A DNA stretch of 64,000 bases from CAXMST01 sp963700785 (GCA_963700785.1 CAVOYZ010000008.1:186001-250000); one strand, 5' to 3'. Counted from the stretch's first letter, positions 17,406 to 26,978 are shown. Translations and numbers: made by a program. Notes: generated by a model from the letters alone, not told the origin.

Positions 17406-17885
17406 TCAGGCCTCGGGATCGGCAGCTGCATCGGGCTCCGCCGGGTCGGGACGGCGCAGCCCGCCGGGCAGGCGGTCGACCGCCCGCCCGATCCGCTCGA
17501 CCGCGCCCTCGAGCGGGGAGACCATGCTCACCGCCAGCTCGATCGTCGGCAGCGCCTCGACGAGCTCGCCGGCGCGGGCGGCGACGGCCTCGGCCTGCTT
17601 CTCGATGATCAGGCCCTGCTCGAGCATTCGCTTGCCGAGCTCCTCGATCTCAGCGCCGAGCTCGGTCACCGCCTCGGTCTGAGTGCTGATCCGCTCCCCG
17701 AGCCCCAGCACCTGGTCGGCGCGCCCGTCGATCCGCTCCCCGAGCTCGATCATCCTGTCGGTCCGCCGCTCCACCGCCTCGAGCCTCTCGAGCGACTTCT
17801 CGGCGAGCACCACCATCCGGTGCAGGTCGTCGGCCGCGCGGAGGAACAACCGCGGCGGGATCAGCAGGTCGTACGGTGACGGCAT
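17406..17885 (-). CDS. Coiled-coil protein with 14-residue repeats, unknown function
   Basis: The 159-residue protein begins with a well-formed head (PYDLLIPPRLFLRAADDLHRM) and continues as five imperfect 14-residue units, for example RTDRMIELGERIDG, RADQVLGLGERIST and QTEAVTELGAEIEE. That is two heptads per unit, predicting a continuous coiled coil. The tail is proline- and acid-rich. There is no signal peptide or membrane segment, although SPYDLLIPPRLFLRAA could be peripherally amphipathic. It sits 34 bp from lipA on the same strand and 30 bp from the P450. I do not recognise a named family. Confidence 0.72.
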   Translation of the reverse strand: MPSPYDLLIPPRLFLRAADDLHRMVVLAEKSLERLEAVERRTDRMIELGERIDGRADQVLGLGERISTQTEAVTELGAEIEELGKRMLEQGLIIEKQAEAVAARAGELVEALPTIELAVSMVSPLEGAVERIGRAVDRLPGGLRRPDPAEPDAAADPEA

Positions 17886-17915
17886 CAGAGCGAGGGTAGC
17901 GCTGACGCCGCCCGC

Positions 17916-19373
17916 TCAGCGCTCGTGCAGCTTGATCCGCAGGCCGCCCTTCGGCGAGAGGGTCGGCGCCTGGGTGATCGTGATTCTCGGATCGTCGACC
18001 AGCTCCCATTCGAACCGCTGCAGCAGGGCGGCGCTGATCGCCTGCACCTCGGTGTATCCGAAGCGCTTGCCGATGCAGACGCGCGGGCCCATCCCGAACG
18101 GGATGTAGGCGCCGGCCGGCAGCGCGGCGCGGGCCTCAGGGGCGAAGCGCTCAGGGCGGAACCGGGTCGGCTCGTCCCAGACGTCGGGGAGGCGATGACT
18201 GACCCAGGAGCTGTAGGAGATCGGCAGTCCCGCGGCCACGTCGATCCCGGCGAACCGGAAGTCGCGGACGACGCGCCGCGGCCCGACCCAGGCCGGCGGG
18301 TAGAGGCGCAGGGTCTCGTCGATCGCCTGCGTCAGCAGTGGGAGCCCGCCGAAGAGTTGCTCGGCGCCGGCCGCCTCGCCGGCCAGGACCTCCCCGATCT
18401 CGTTCCGCAGGCTCGGGAACCAGGCGGGATTGCAGGCAAGCTCGTAGGCGAAGAAGGTGACGGTCGAGGTGGTCGTGTCGTGGCCGGCGAAGAGCAGGGT
18501 GAGGACGTGGTCGAGGACCTGCATGTCGTCCAGCGAGTTGCCCTCCGCGTCGGTCGCCTCGAGTAGCGAGCCGAGGATGTCGCCACGATCGGCGCCGCGC
18601 TCCCGGCGCGCCCTGATCTCGGGCCCGATCAGTCGAACCAGCTCGCCCCGCGCGCTCTGCAGCCGCGCCCAAGGGGTGCCGGGGCCGACCAGCAGCTGCA
18701 GCACGTACTCCTCGCCGTGGAAGGAGAGGCCGCGCTCGAACTCGGTTGCGGTCTCATGCGCACGCCCCGAGTCGGGGTCGAAACCGAACAGCGCCCGCAT
18801 CGCGATTCGCATCGCGAGGTTCCGGGTCCACTCGTAGACGTCGATCACCTCGCCGTCCGCGAGCCGATCGAGCGCCGCCGCCGTCTCGCCGACCATGGTC
18901 GCGGCCGCCTCCGCCACCCGCTCGCGGTGGAAGGCCGGCATGATGATCGCCCGGGAGGCGTCGTGGTAGTCGCCGTCGGTGGTCAGCAGGCCGTCGCCGA
19001 TCAGCGGGATCAGGTCGCCGAGGTGCCCCTGGCGCCAGACGAAGTTCTCGCGTCCGGAGACGAGCATGAAGTGGTTCGCCTCGGGCCCGATCATGAACAC
19101 CTGGCGGTCGTGCATGATCCGCATCCCGAAGATCGGGCCGTAGCGGTAGTAGTTCTCGAGCAGCAGGTTGAGGACGTCGTGGCGCGCACGCCAGGTGCGT
19201 CTCAAGCTGAGATTGTCGGGGCCCGGCGGCAGCGGCATCCGCTTCAGCGCGGCGCGCGCCTGGCGGATGTCCGCGAGCACGGCGACCGGGCCGGGGGAGG
19301 GCCGGGCCGGGCCCGGGTCGGTCAGGCGGGGAGCCGGCGGCGCCTCGGTGGCAGCGGTGACCGTCGGTGTCAC
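17916..19373 (-). CDS. Cytochrome P450
   Basis: This is a full-length 485-residue P450 with the I-helix oxygen-binding motif FAGHDTTTS, ExxR in DETLRLYPPAWVGPRR, and the heme-cysteine loop FGMGPRVCIGKRFGY. There is no N-terminal membrane anchor, so it is a soluble bacterial class enzyme needing ferredoxin/ferredoxin reductase. It is a clear paralogue of the frameshifted P450 at 4334-5786, sharing DETLRLYPPAWVGPRR and the NHF/NHL-type PEANHFMLVSGRENFVW region. It neighbours a PlsC-like acyltransferase and an esterase, which suggests lipid hydroxylation; the substrate is unknown. Confidence 0.94.
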   Translation of the reverse strand: MTPTVTAATEAPPAPRLTDPGPARPSPGPVAVLADIRQARAALKRMPLPPGPDNLSLRRTWRARHDVLNLLLENYYRYGPIFGMRIMHDRQVFMIGPEANHFMLVSGRENFVWRQGHLGDLIPLIGDGLLTTDGDYHDASRAIIMPAFHRERVAEAAATMVGETAAALDRLADGEVIDVYEWTRNLAMRIAMRALFGFDPDSGRAHETATEFERGLSFHGEEYVLQLLVGPGTPWARLQSARGELVRLIGPEIRARRERGADRGDILGSLLEATDAEGNSLDDMQVLDHVLTLLFAGHDTTTSTVTFFAYELACNPAWFPSLRNEIGEVLAGEAAGAEQLFGGLPLLTQAIDETLRLYPPAWVGPRRVVRDFRFAGIDVAAGLPISYSSWVSHRLPDVWDEPTRFRPERFAPEARAALPAGAYIPFGMGPRVCIGKRFGYTEVQAISAALLQRFEWELVDDPRITITQAPTLSPKGGLRIKLHER

Positions 19374-19407
19374 CGGCCGAGCTTAAAGGCCAGGCCCGGC
19401 GGATGTC

Positions 19408-20139
19408 TCAGCGGCGTCTGCGCCTCGCGGCGATCCCGGCGCCGATGCCGAGCGCCGCGAGCCCGGCCGCGATCACGCCGGGGTGCGAGAGCAACCGCTG
19501 ACGCTCGCGCTCGACCTCGGGCCAGACCTGGCCGTCGAGCAGATGCCCAGCTGCCTCTGGCGTCGGCTCGGCGGGGTCGACCCTGATCGGCTCGCCGAAC
19601 GAGACCCGCACCCGGCCGGGCCTCGGCAGCGGACCCGCGAACAGCCTCTCGGTGCCGGTGATCGCCGCGGGAACGATCGTCGCGCCGGTCTCGAGCGCGA
19701 GCCGGGCCGCGCCCTTGTGCGGCCGCCCGAGTCCGACCGGGTCTCGGACCCGGGTGCCCTCGGGAAAGAGCGCCAGCAGGCCGCCCGCGCGAAGGATCTC
19801 GCGGGCCGTCTCGATCGCCTCCTCGTCCGAGGAACCGCGCCGCACGGGAAACGCGCCGAGCCGGATCAGCATCCGACCCCCGGGGCCCTCGAACAGCTCC
19901 GACTTGCCCATGAATCGGATCGGGCGCCTGGTCGCTGCGGCGACGAAGAACGCGTCCCAGAAGCTCTTGTGGTTGGGGGCGATGATCACCGGCCCCTGCT
20001 CGGGGATGTTCTCGGCGCCCTCGATCTTCAGCGCGTAGAGGAGCTTCATGTAGGGGATCGCGAGGCCCCTGACCGTCCGGAAGACCGGCTTGCTCGTGCC
20101 CTCCTCCCGGGCGAAGCGATGCGCCTCGGCGTTGTCCAA
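19408..20139 (-). CDS. 1-acyl-sn-glycerol-3-phosphate acyltransferase-like (PlsC family)
   Basis: The protein shows the acyltransferase block I NHKSFWDAFF (HX4D), block II around GKSELFEGPGGRMLIRLGAFPV, block III LFPEGTR and a late proline motif VPAAITG. It ends in a hydrophobic helix (GVIAAGLAALGIGAGIAA) followed by an RRRRR tail, so it is likely C-terminally membrane-anchored. Length is about 243 residues from TTG 20139, which lies 13 bp after the stop of the alpha/beta hydrolase. No strong ribosome-binding site is visible, so the exact start is uncertain. It probably acylates lysophosphatidate or another glycerol lipid. Confidence 0.88.
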   Translation of the reverse strand: MDNAEAHRFAREEGTSKPVFRTVRGLAIPYMKLLYALKIEGAENIPEQGPVIIAPNHKSFWDAFFVAAATRRPIRFMGKSELFEGPGGRMLIRLGAFPVRRGSSDEEAIETAREILRAGGLLALFPEGTRVRDPVGLGRPHKGAARLALETGATIVPAAITGTERLFAGPLPRPGRVRVSFGEPIRVDPAEPTPEAAGHLLDGQVWPEVERERQRLLSHPGVIAAGLAALGIGAGIAARRRRR

Positions 20140-20152
20140 GACGCCGCAGACG

Positions 20153-21433
20153 CTACGCGGCGGTGCCGACGCGTTCGGACCGCGCGCCGGCCTGGCCGGC
20201 CACCGCCGCCCCGAGGAAGCGCCCGATCCCATCCACGACCCGCGCCGTCCGCACCGACGGCCAGAGGTCGAAGGCATGCTCGGCACCGGGCAGCTCGACG
20301 TAGCGGACCTCCGAGTCGGACACCGCTCGCAACGCCGCGACGAAATCGCGCGCATCGGCGACCGGCGTCAGCGTGTCGCGCTCGCCGTGGATGACCATGA
20401 ACGGCGGCGCGGCGGGATGGACCCGGAACAGGGGCGAGGCCCGCTCGTAGATCTCGCGGTTGCCGTCGAGCGGCAACTTGATCACGACCTGCTCGAAGGC
20501 CCAGTCCCGGAGCTCGGGGTAGTAGTGGCCCGCCGAGTTGGTCAGGTCGTAGACGCCGTAGAACGGAACGGCGGCCAGCAGCGAGGTATCGGCGCGTTCG
20601 AATCCCGGCTGGAAGGCGGGGTCGTTCTCGCTGAGGCCGGCGAGGGCCGTCAGGTGACCGCCGGCCGACCCGCCGGTGATCGCGATCCGCTCGGGATCGA
20701 CCGACAGCTCGTCAGCGCGCTCCCGCACCCAGGCGATCGCGCGCTTGACGTCGACGATGTGAGCCGGCCAGGTCGCCTGCGGGCTGAGTCGGTAGTCGAT
20801 GTTGAACCCGACCCAGCCGAGCGCCGCCATCTGGTTCAGCAGAGGGATCCCCTGCTCGAGCCGCGAGCCGGAGAGCCAGCCGCCGCCGTGCACCTGGATG
20901 ACCGCCGGCCGTCGTGCGGGCAGCGATCCCGCCGGAGGCGGGATCGACGGATCCGGCCGGTAGATGTCGAGCCGCAGCCGGCTGCCGTCAACCTCCGAGT
21001 AGACGCGGCCCCGCTCGATCTCTACGTGACGGGCGCGGAACATCAGCGGGGGCACCAGAACGTGGCTGAGCGGCATCCGCGGGCCCGATCCGGCTGTCGG
21101 CAGGCCGTCGAGCGCCCGCTCGACTGCGCCGGCGCTCCGATGGGCGGTGATCGCGTGCCGCAGGTGAAACAACAACGTCGATCCGAGGATCACGCCGACC
21201 AGGCGCCCGAGCCGGTGCCGCCCACCGCCGACCGCGGCCCAGAGCCCGAGCAGCAGCCCCTCCAGCAGCGAGAGCTGCCAGGCGAGCTCGCGGCTGAAGG
21301 TCGCCGCGAACCAGCGGCCGACGCGGGCCAGCAGCGCCGGGGGCGCCATCGGCTCGATCCCCCAGACGCGGCGCTGCTCCCGCGCCTGGGCCCGGAGGTA
21401 CGCCCGGGCGCCTGAGCCCGCCGGCTCACCCAT
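20153..21433 (-). CDS. Alpha/beta hydrolase, hormone-sensitive-lipase-like carboxylesterase
   Basis: The C-terminal 290 or so residues form the hydrolase domain: oxyanion HGGGWLSG, nucleophile elbow ITGGSAGGHL, acid in HGERDTLTPV and histidine in PGAEHAFDLW. The N-terminal 130 residues add helices with two hydrophobic stretches (LAWQLSLLEGLLLGLWAAVGG and LVGVILGSTLLFHL), implying membrane attachment. Such enzymes hydrolyse carboxylic esters or triglycerides. It sits upstream of the acyltransferase in the same operon, so hydrolysis and re-acylation of lipids may be linked. The true start may lie slightly downstream of ATG 21433. Confidence 0.88.
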   Translation of the reverse strand: MGEPAGSGARAYLRAQAREQRRVWGIEPMAPPALLARVGRWFAATFSRELAWQLSLLEGLLLGLWAAVGGGRHRLGRLVGVILGSTLLFHLRHAITAHRSAGAVERALDGLPTAGSGPRMPLSHVLVPPLMFRARHVEIERGRVYSEVDGSRLRLDIYRPDPSIPPPAGSLPARRPAVIQVHGGGWLSGSRLEQGIPLLNQMAALGWVGFNIDYRLSPQATWPAHIVDVKRAIAWVRERADELSVDPERIAITGGSAGGHLTALAGLSENDPAFQPGFERADTSLLAAVPFYGVYDLTNSAGHYYPELRDWAFEQVVIKLPLDGNREIYERASPLFRVHPAAPPFMVIHGERDTLTPVADARDFVAALRAVSDSEVRYVELPGAEHAFDLWPSVRTARVVDGIGRFLGAAVAGQAGARSERVGTAA

Positions 21434-21474
21434 CGCTGCGCTGGCGCGGTCTCGCCACCAAGGGACCCGCGGCG

Positions 21475-23663
21475 CTACGCCGCGACCGCCTCCCGGTCGC
21501 TGAAGCGCTCGCCGGCCTCTGCCTTCGCGACCAGCGAGGCCGGTGGCTCGAACCGCTCGCCGTAGAGCTCAGCGAGCTCGCGCGCGCGGGCGACGAATCC
21601 GGCCAGCCCGCCGTCGTAGCCGTTCATGTACTGGACGGCACCGCCGGTCCAGGCGGGGAAGCCGATCCCCATGATCGAGCCGATGTTCGCGTCCGCGACC
21701 GTCTCGATCACCCCCTCGTCGAGGCAGCGAACCGTCTCCAGCGACTCCGCGAACAGCATCCGCTCCTTCATGTCCTCGAACGGGACCTCCGAGTTGTCGC
21801 CGCCGAACGCGTCGCTGAGGCCATCCCAGAGACCGCTGCGGCTGCCGTCCTCGTCGTAGGAGTAGAAGCCGGCGCCCGCTAGTCGGCCGCCGCGGTCGTA
21901 CTCGTCGAGCATCCGCTCGATCACGCCCTCGGCCGGGTGCTCCGGCCACTCACCGCCCTCGGCGATCACCGCGGCCCTCGTCTCCTCGCGGATCTTCCGC
22001 ATCAGGTTCAGGTTGAGCTCGTCGGAGAGCTGCAGCAGCGGCGCCGGGTAGCCGGCCTGCGATGACGCCTGCTCGATCGACGGCGCCGGCACGCCCTCGG
22101 CGAGCATCGCCAGGCCCTCGGTGATGAACGTCCCGATCACCCGGCTCGTGTAGAAGCCGCGGCTGTCGTTGACGACGATCGGCGTCTTCTTGATCTGGCG
22201 AGCGACGTCGAGCGCCCGGTAGAGGGTCTCCTCGCTGGTCCGCTCGCCCTTGATGATCTCGAGCAGTGGCATCTTGTCCACCGGGCTGAAGAAGTGCAGT
22301 CCGATGAAGTCGGCCGGCCGCTCGACCGCCTCGGCCAGCATCGTGATCGGCAGGGTCGAGGTGTTCGATGCGAGCAGCGCGCCGTCGGCGAGGTGCGGCT
22401 CGATCTCGGCGAAGACCTCGGCCTTGACCTGCGGATCCTCGAACACCGCCTCGATCACCAGATCGGCACCGTCGGCGTCCGCGGCCTCGGTCGTCGGCGT
22501 GATCCGCGCGAGCAGCGCCTCGCCCTTCTCGGCGCTGACCTTGCCGCGCTCGACGCCCTTGGCGACGAGCTTCTCGGAGTAGGCCTTGCCGTTCTCGGCC
22601 GCCTCCTGGGAGACGTCCTTGAGCACCACCTCGATCCCGGCCTTGGCGCACGCGTAGGCGATCCCGGCGCCCATCATCCCGGCCCCGAGCACGACGGCCT
22701 TGCTCGAGCTGAACGGCTCGATTCCGTCGGGGCGACCGCGATCCCCGTTGACCTGCTGAAGATCGAAGAAGAACGCCTGAATCATGTTCTTCGAGACCTG
22801 GCCACAGGCGAGATCGACGAAGTAGCGGCCCTCGATCTCGATCGCGTTGTCGAAGTCGGTCTGGGCGCCCTCCACCGCGGCCGCCATGATGTGGTGCGGG
22901 GCCGGGTAGTTCGCGCCCTTGAGCTGCTTGCGCAGGTTCGCCGGAAAGGCCGGCAGGTTCTGGGCGAGCGCGGGATGCGACGGCTTGCCGCCCGGCAGCT
23001 TGTAGCCGTCGGTGTCCCAGGGCTGCTTTGCCTCGGGGTTGGCCTCGATCCATGCCTTCGCCGCCTCGATCAGCTCGTCGGGCGAGGCGACCAGCTCGTC
23101 GACGATCCCGATCTCCTGCGCCTGCTGCGGTCGGTACCGCTTGCCCTCCATCAGCACCTTCATCAGGGCATCGACGATCCCGAGCATGCGGACGCTGCGG
23201 ACGACGCCGCCACCCCCGGGCAGCAGCCCGAGCTGGACCTCGGAACGCCGAGCTGGATGCTCGGGTCGTCGACGACGATCCGGTGGTGGCAGGCGAGGCA
23301 GATCTCGAGCCCGCCGCCGAGCGCTGCGCCGTTGACGGCGGCGACGACCGGGATGCCGAGCGTCTCCAGCCGGCGCAGCTGCGCCTTCACGGTGCGAACG
23401 CCCTCGGCCACCTGCGGGGCGTCCGCGGGCGTCGCCTGGATCAGGTCGTTGAGGTCACCGCCGGCGAAGAAGGTCTTCTTCGCCGAGGTGATGATCACGC
23501 CCTTGATCTCCTCGCGTTCGGCCTCGAGCCGGTCGACGGTCGCTCCCATCGATGCGACGTAGTCGGCGTTCATCGTGTTGGCGCTCTGGTTCGGGTCGTC
23601 GAGCGTGAGGATGACGATCCCGTCCTCGCCGCGCTCGTAGCTGATCGTGGTGCTCTCGGTCAT
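21475..23663 (-). CDS. fadJ: Fatty-acid oxidation complex alpha subunit (enoyl-CoA hydratase/3-hydroxyacyl-CoA dehydrogenase), -1 frameshift
   Basis: The N-terminal crotonase domain (from ATG 23663; FFAGGDLNDL, GAALGGGLEICLACHHRI) is separated from the rest by a one-base loss near 23242. The same protein then resumes as EVQLGLLPGGGGVVR and continues through the NAD domain (GAGMMGAGIAYACAKAG, SNTSTLPIT, GLHFFSPVDKMPLLEII) to the C-terminal helices. Restored length is about 728 residues, normal for FadB/FadJ. It hydrates enoyl-CoA and oxidises 3-hydroxyacyl-CoA. It is last in the TetR - acyl-CoA dehydrogenase - thiolase - fadJ operon. Whether it is called fadB or fadJ is a matter of naming. Confidence 0.9.
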
Positions 23664-23703
23664 TGCTGTGAGCCTCTTTCGTTCGGGTTGGAGGGGGCGG
23701 GGA

Positions 23704-24915
23704 TCAGACGCGCTCGATCACGGTTGCGATCCCCATGCCACCGCCGACGCAGAGCGTCGCCAGTCCGTAGCGGCCGCCGGTGCGCTCGAGCTCGTCGATC
23801 AGCGTGCCGAGAATCATTCCCCCGGTCGCGCCGAGCGGGTGGCCCATCGCGATCGCGCCGCCGTTGACGTTGACCTTGTCGATCTCGAGGCCCATGTCGC
23901 GGACGAAGCGGAGGACGACCGCGGCGAACGCCTCGTTGATCTCGACCAGGTCGAGGTCGTCAACCGTCAGCCCGGCCTTCTCCAGCGCCTTCTTCGACGC
24001 CGGCGCCGGGCCGGTCAGCATGATCGTCGGGTCGGCCCCGGAGAGCGCCGTCGCCAGCACCCTCGCGCGCGGCTCGAGGCCCTGCTCGGAGCCGGCCTGC
24101 TCGCTGCCGATCAGCAGCATCGAGGCCCCGTCGACGATGCCCGAGGAGTTGCCGGGGGTGTGGACGTGGTTGATGCTCTCGACCCAGTGGTACTTCTGCA
24201 GCGCCACCGCGTCGAAGCCTCCCATCTCACCGATCATCGCGAACGAGGGCTTCAGGCCGCCGAGCGTCTCGGCGGTCGTCCCGGGACGGATGAACTCGTC
24301 CGTGTCGAGCAAGACGCTGTCGTTGATGTCCTTGACCGGGATCACCGAGCCGTCGAACTTCCCGTCCTCGCGTGCAGCGGCGGCGCGCTCCTGTGAGCGG
24401 GCCGCGTATGCGTCGACGTCGTCGCGCGAGAACTCCTCGATCGTCGCGATCAGGTCGGCGCCCACCCCCTGCGGGATGAACGAGGTGTCGTAGTTGGTCT
24501 CGGGGTCCATCGCCCAGGCGCCGCCGTCGGAGCCCATCGGGACCCGCGACATCGACTCGACGCCGCCGGTCATCACCAGGTCCTCCCAGCCGGAGGCGAC
24601 CTTCTGGGCGCCGATGTTGACCGCCTCCAGTCCCGATGCACAGAAGCGGTTGAGCTGGACGCCGGCGACCGTGTCCGGCAGTCCCGCCTTGATCGCCGCG
24701 GTCTTGGCGATGTCCCCGCCCTGATCGCCGATCGGCGAGACGCAGCCGAGGACGACGTCCTCGATCGCGTTCGGGTCGAGCGTGTCGTTGCGGGCGAGGG
24801 TCTCGTGCATCAACCCGACGACCAGGTCGACCGGCTTGGTCGAGTGCAGCGAGCCACCCACCTTGCCCTTGCCACGTGGGGTGCGGATCGCGTCGTATAC
24901 GAGTGCTTCAGGCAT
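23704..24915 (-). CDS. fadA: Acetyl-CoA acyltransferase (thiolase)
   Basis: This is a full-length 403-residue thiolase. The acyl-accepting cysteine is in NRFCASGLEAVN, the catalytic histidine in GHPLGATGG, and the second cysteine in TLCVGGGMGIA close to the C-terminus. AAGGAGCACAGAGGCAG precedes ATG 24915. It cleaves 3-ketoacyl-CoA to acetyl-CoA plus a shortened acyl-CoA, the last step of the cycle. It lies between the acyl-CoA dehydrogenase (51-bp gap) and the alpha subunit gene (40-bp gap). It could alternatively act in the condensing direction, but the context supports degradation. Confidence 0.94.
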   Translation of the reverse strand: MPEALVYDAIRTPRGKGKVGGSLHSTKPVDLVVGLMHETLARNDTLDPNAIEDVVLGCVSPIGDQGGDIAKTAAIKAGLPDTVAGVQLNRFCASGLEAVNIGAQKVASGWEDLVMTGGVESMSRVPMGSDGGAWAMDPETNYDTSFIPQGVGADLIATIEEFSRDDVDAYAARSQERAAAAREDGKFDGSVIPVKDINDSVLLDTDEFIRPGTTAETLGGLKPSFAMIGEMGGFDAVALQKYHWVESINHVHTPGNSSGIVDGASMLLIGSEQAGSEQGLEPRARVLATALSGADPTIMLTGPAPASKKALEKAGLTVDDLDLVEINEAFAAVVLRFVRDMGLEIDKVNVNGGAIAMGHPLGATGGMILGTLIDELERTGGRYGLATLCVGGGMGIATVIERV

Positions 24916-24966
24916 CTGCCTCTGTGCTCCTTGTCTCGGGGTTCGGTCTTGTCGCGGTTGTGGGCT

Positions 24967-26133
24967 CTAGAGCCCGTAGGTCTTCGAGATGATCTCGCGC
25001 TGGATCTCGTTCGTTCCGGCGTAGATCGGCATCACCAGGGCCGAGCGGACGTGGCGCTCCATGTCGTACTCGGTCGCGTAGCCGTAGCCGCCCATCATCT
25101 GCATTCCCTCCAGCGTCACGTCCTTGGCGAGCTGGGTCGCCTTCAGCTTGGTCATCGAGGCCTCGCGCGGGAGCATCTCCTGCGGCGCCGCATCGACCTT
25201 GCGGGCGACGTCGTAGACGAGCAGACGGGTCGCCTCGATCTCAGTCGCCATGTCGGCGACCCGGTGCCTGATCGTCTGGAAGGAACCGATCGGGCGGTCG
25301 AACTGCCTGCGCTCCTTGATGTAGGCGAGCGCGTCGTCGAAGGCCCGCTGGGCGATTCCGAGCGCGTTCGCCGCGACGATCAGCCGCTCGACGTTGAGGC
25401 CGCTCATCAGCTGGGTCCAGCCACCGCCGACCTCGCCGACCACAGCGCCCTCGTCGAGGTAGCAGTCGGTGAAGAACATGTCGTTGACCTCCTTGCCGCC
25501 CATCGTCTCGATCCCGTTGATCTCGAGCCCGTCGGCGCCGGCCGGCACGAGGAACATCGTCAGGCCCTCGTGCTTGGAGCCGCTGCTGTCGGTGCGGACG
25601 ATGACCAGGATCTGCTCCGCGATGTGGGCCGCCGAGATCCAGGTCTTCTGCCCGTTGAGCACGTAGCCGCCGTTCGATCGCTCCGCCTTGCAGGCGAGGT
25701 TGCCGACGTCGGAGCCGGCCTCCGGCTCTGACATCGCGATCGCGGACACACTGCCCTCGCACATGCCGCCGATCACCTGTTGCCGCTGCTCCTCGGTGCC
25801 GAACTTCTCCACGGCCCCGGCGGTGATCAGCGTCACCGGGTAGCCGGCCATCGGCAGCATCCCGCGAAAGCCTTCCTCGAGGAACAGGCAGGCGTCGACC
25901 ATGCCGCCGCCGGTGCCGCCGTACTCCTCCGGCACCGATGCGCCGAGCCAGCCGAGCTCGCCGAGCCTGCGGACGAGCCCGTTGTTGTGCAGCTCGGTGT
26001 AGCCCTCCGTCAGCTGCTCACGCTGCTCGGCCGTCCCGCACTCGCGTTTGGCGAAATCGCGGATCGCCTCGACGAAGTCCTGCTGCTCGTCGCTCAGCCC
26101 GCTGACGGGGGAGGTCTTGGTCGCGGTGGTCAT
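24967..26133 (-). CDS. Acyl-CoA dehydrogenase
   Basis: The 388-residue protein has the standard three-part fold: N-terminal helices, the FAD-binding strand region AIAMSEPEAGSDVGN followed by NGQKTWISAAHIA, and a C-terminal helical domain with the catalytic glutamate in YAGTNEIQREIISKTYGL. It introduces the alpha-beta double bond in acyl-CoA and passes electrons to ETF, which is not encoded here. The ATG at 26133 overlaps the TGA of the TetR gene (ATGA) and has an AAAGGAG site. Chain-length preference cannot be read from the sequence. Confidence 0.94.
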   Translation of the reverse strand: MTTATKTSPVSGLSDEQQDFVEAIRDFAKRECGTAEQREQLTEGYTELHNNGLVRRLGELGWLGASVPEEYGGTGGGMVDACLFLEEGFRGMLPMAGYPVTLITAGAVEKFGTEEQRQQVIGGMCEGSVSAIAMSEPEAGSDVGNLACKAERSNGGYVLNGQKTWISAAHIAEQILVIVRTDSSGSKHEGLTMFLVPAGADGLEINGIETMGGKEVNDMFFTDCYLDEGAVVGEVGGGWTQLMSGLNVERLIVAANALGIAQRAFDDALAYIKERRQFDRPIGSFQTIRHRVADMATEIEATRLLVYDVARKVDAAPQEMLPREASMTKLKATQLAKDVTLEGMQMMGGYGYATEYDMERHVRSALVMPIYAGTNEIQREIISKTYGL

Positions 26134-26786
26134 CGGGTCGCTCCTTTGTCGGTTCGGTTCGGGTTGCGGACGCCCTCGAGGATCTCGCCGGCGAAGCTGA
26201 GCGCGGTCCGATTGAGCAGCTCCGCCACCTGGTCGCGGTCGAGGCGACCGTGCTTGAGCCACTGCACGGTGGCGGCCTCGGCCATGCCACCGTAGGCGCG
26301 GAACACCGCCTGGACCTCCGGTGCAGCGCCGGTCGCAGTTCCGAGGCCGAGCACGGCGATCATCTGGGCCGCGGCCTGCTCCCGCGCCTCCTCGAAGATC
26401 GATCCGATCTGATCTTCGCTGCCGAGCCCGGCCCCACTGACCGAGGCGAGCCAGGTCTCGCGGTTGCGCCAGACCATCTCGAGCCAGTTGTCGACGCTGA
26501 CGGCGACCCGCTGCTCCGGCGTCGTGCCCTGCACGTACTCGGGCACCGGCGGCGGTGGCACCCGAACCAGCTCGCGGACGACCTCGACGTAGAGCTCGCG
26601 CTTGGTCCCGAAGTAGTGATTGATCAGTCCCCTCGCAACCCCGGCCTCGGCCGCGATCTCGTCGGCGGAGACGGCGCTGTAGTCGCGATCGTTGAACAGC
26701 CTGCGAGCTGCCGCGAGGATCTGCTTGCGGCGCTCGTCCGGCTCGAGCCGGACGCCGCGCTTGGGGGTGGTGGTAGCCGCTGCCAC
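26130..26786 (-). CDS. TetR-family transcriptional regulator of the beta-oxidation operon
   Basis: The N-terminal helix-turn-helix is clear (RRKQILAAARRLFNDRDY, then VSADEIAAEAGVARGLINHYFGTKREL). It is followed by a C-terminal ligand-binding region of about 150 residues. I chose GTG 26786, because the longer frame upstream runs through a perfect palindrome that looks like its own operator. Its stop overlaps the acyl-CoA dehydrogenase start by 4 bp, so it is the first gene of the operon. By analogy with FadR/PsrA-type TetR proteins it probably senses acyl-CoA and represses the operon; that is inference. Confidence 0.9.
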   Translation of the reverse strand: MAAATTTPKRGVRLEPDERRKQILAAARRLFNDRDYSAVSADEIAAEAGVARGLINHYFGTKRELYVEVVRELVRVPPPPVPEYVQGTTPEQRVAVSVDNWLEMVWRNRETWLASVSGAGLGSEDQIGSIFEEAREQAAAQMIAVLGLGTATGAAPEVQAVFRAYGGMAEAATVQWLKHGRLDRDQVAELLNRTALSFAGEILEGVRNPNRTDKGATR

Positions 26787-26810
26787 TCGGTCGGGGACTG
26801 TAGCAACCCG

Positions 26811-26825
26811 TTGGCATGACGCCAA
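26811..26825. promoter_or_regulatory. Palindromic operator TTGGC-N5-GCCAA upstream of the TetR operon
   Basis: TTGGCATGACGCCAA is a perfect 5-bp inverted repeat with a 5-bp spacer, located 25 bp upstream of the TetR start. TetR proteins bind such short palindromes, commonly in their own promoter. The site also lies in the gap to the divergent ThDP-enzyme gene and could affect both. Confidence 0.6.
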
Positions 26826-26860
26826 TAACTACCGTCCGTTCGCCAACTACACCCGGGCCC

Positions 26861-26900
26861 GTCCGTCCTTTTCGTGTCGCCTGGCACCAAAAGGACGGAC
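26861..26900. repeat. 12-bp perfect inverted repeat in the divergent TetR / ThDP-enzyme gap
   Basis: GTCCGTCCTTTT at 26861-26872 is matched exactly by AAAAGGACGGAC at 26889-26900, with 16 bases between the arms. It is about 80 bp before the ATG of the plus-strand decarboxylase-like gene. It could be a cruciform-type operator, a transcript hairpin in the 5' leader, or a terminator for readthrough. The run of T at the stem base would suit a terminator on either strand, but no gene ends here. Confidence 0.6.
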
Positions 26901-26978
26901 ACGGGAGGGGGGTGGTGGGATAGCCTCGATCCCGAGGCGCCGGCGATCCAGACGCGGCAGGGCCAGAGAGGAGTGCGG

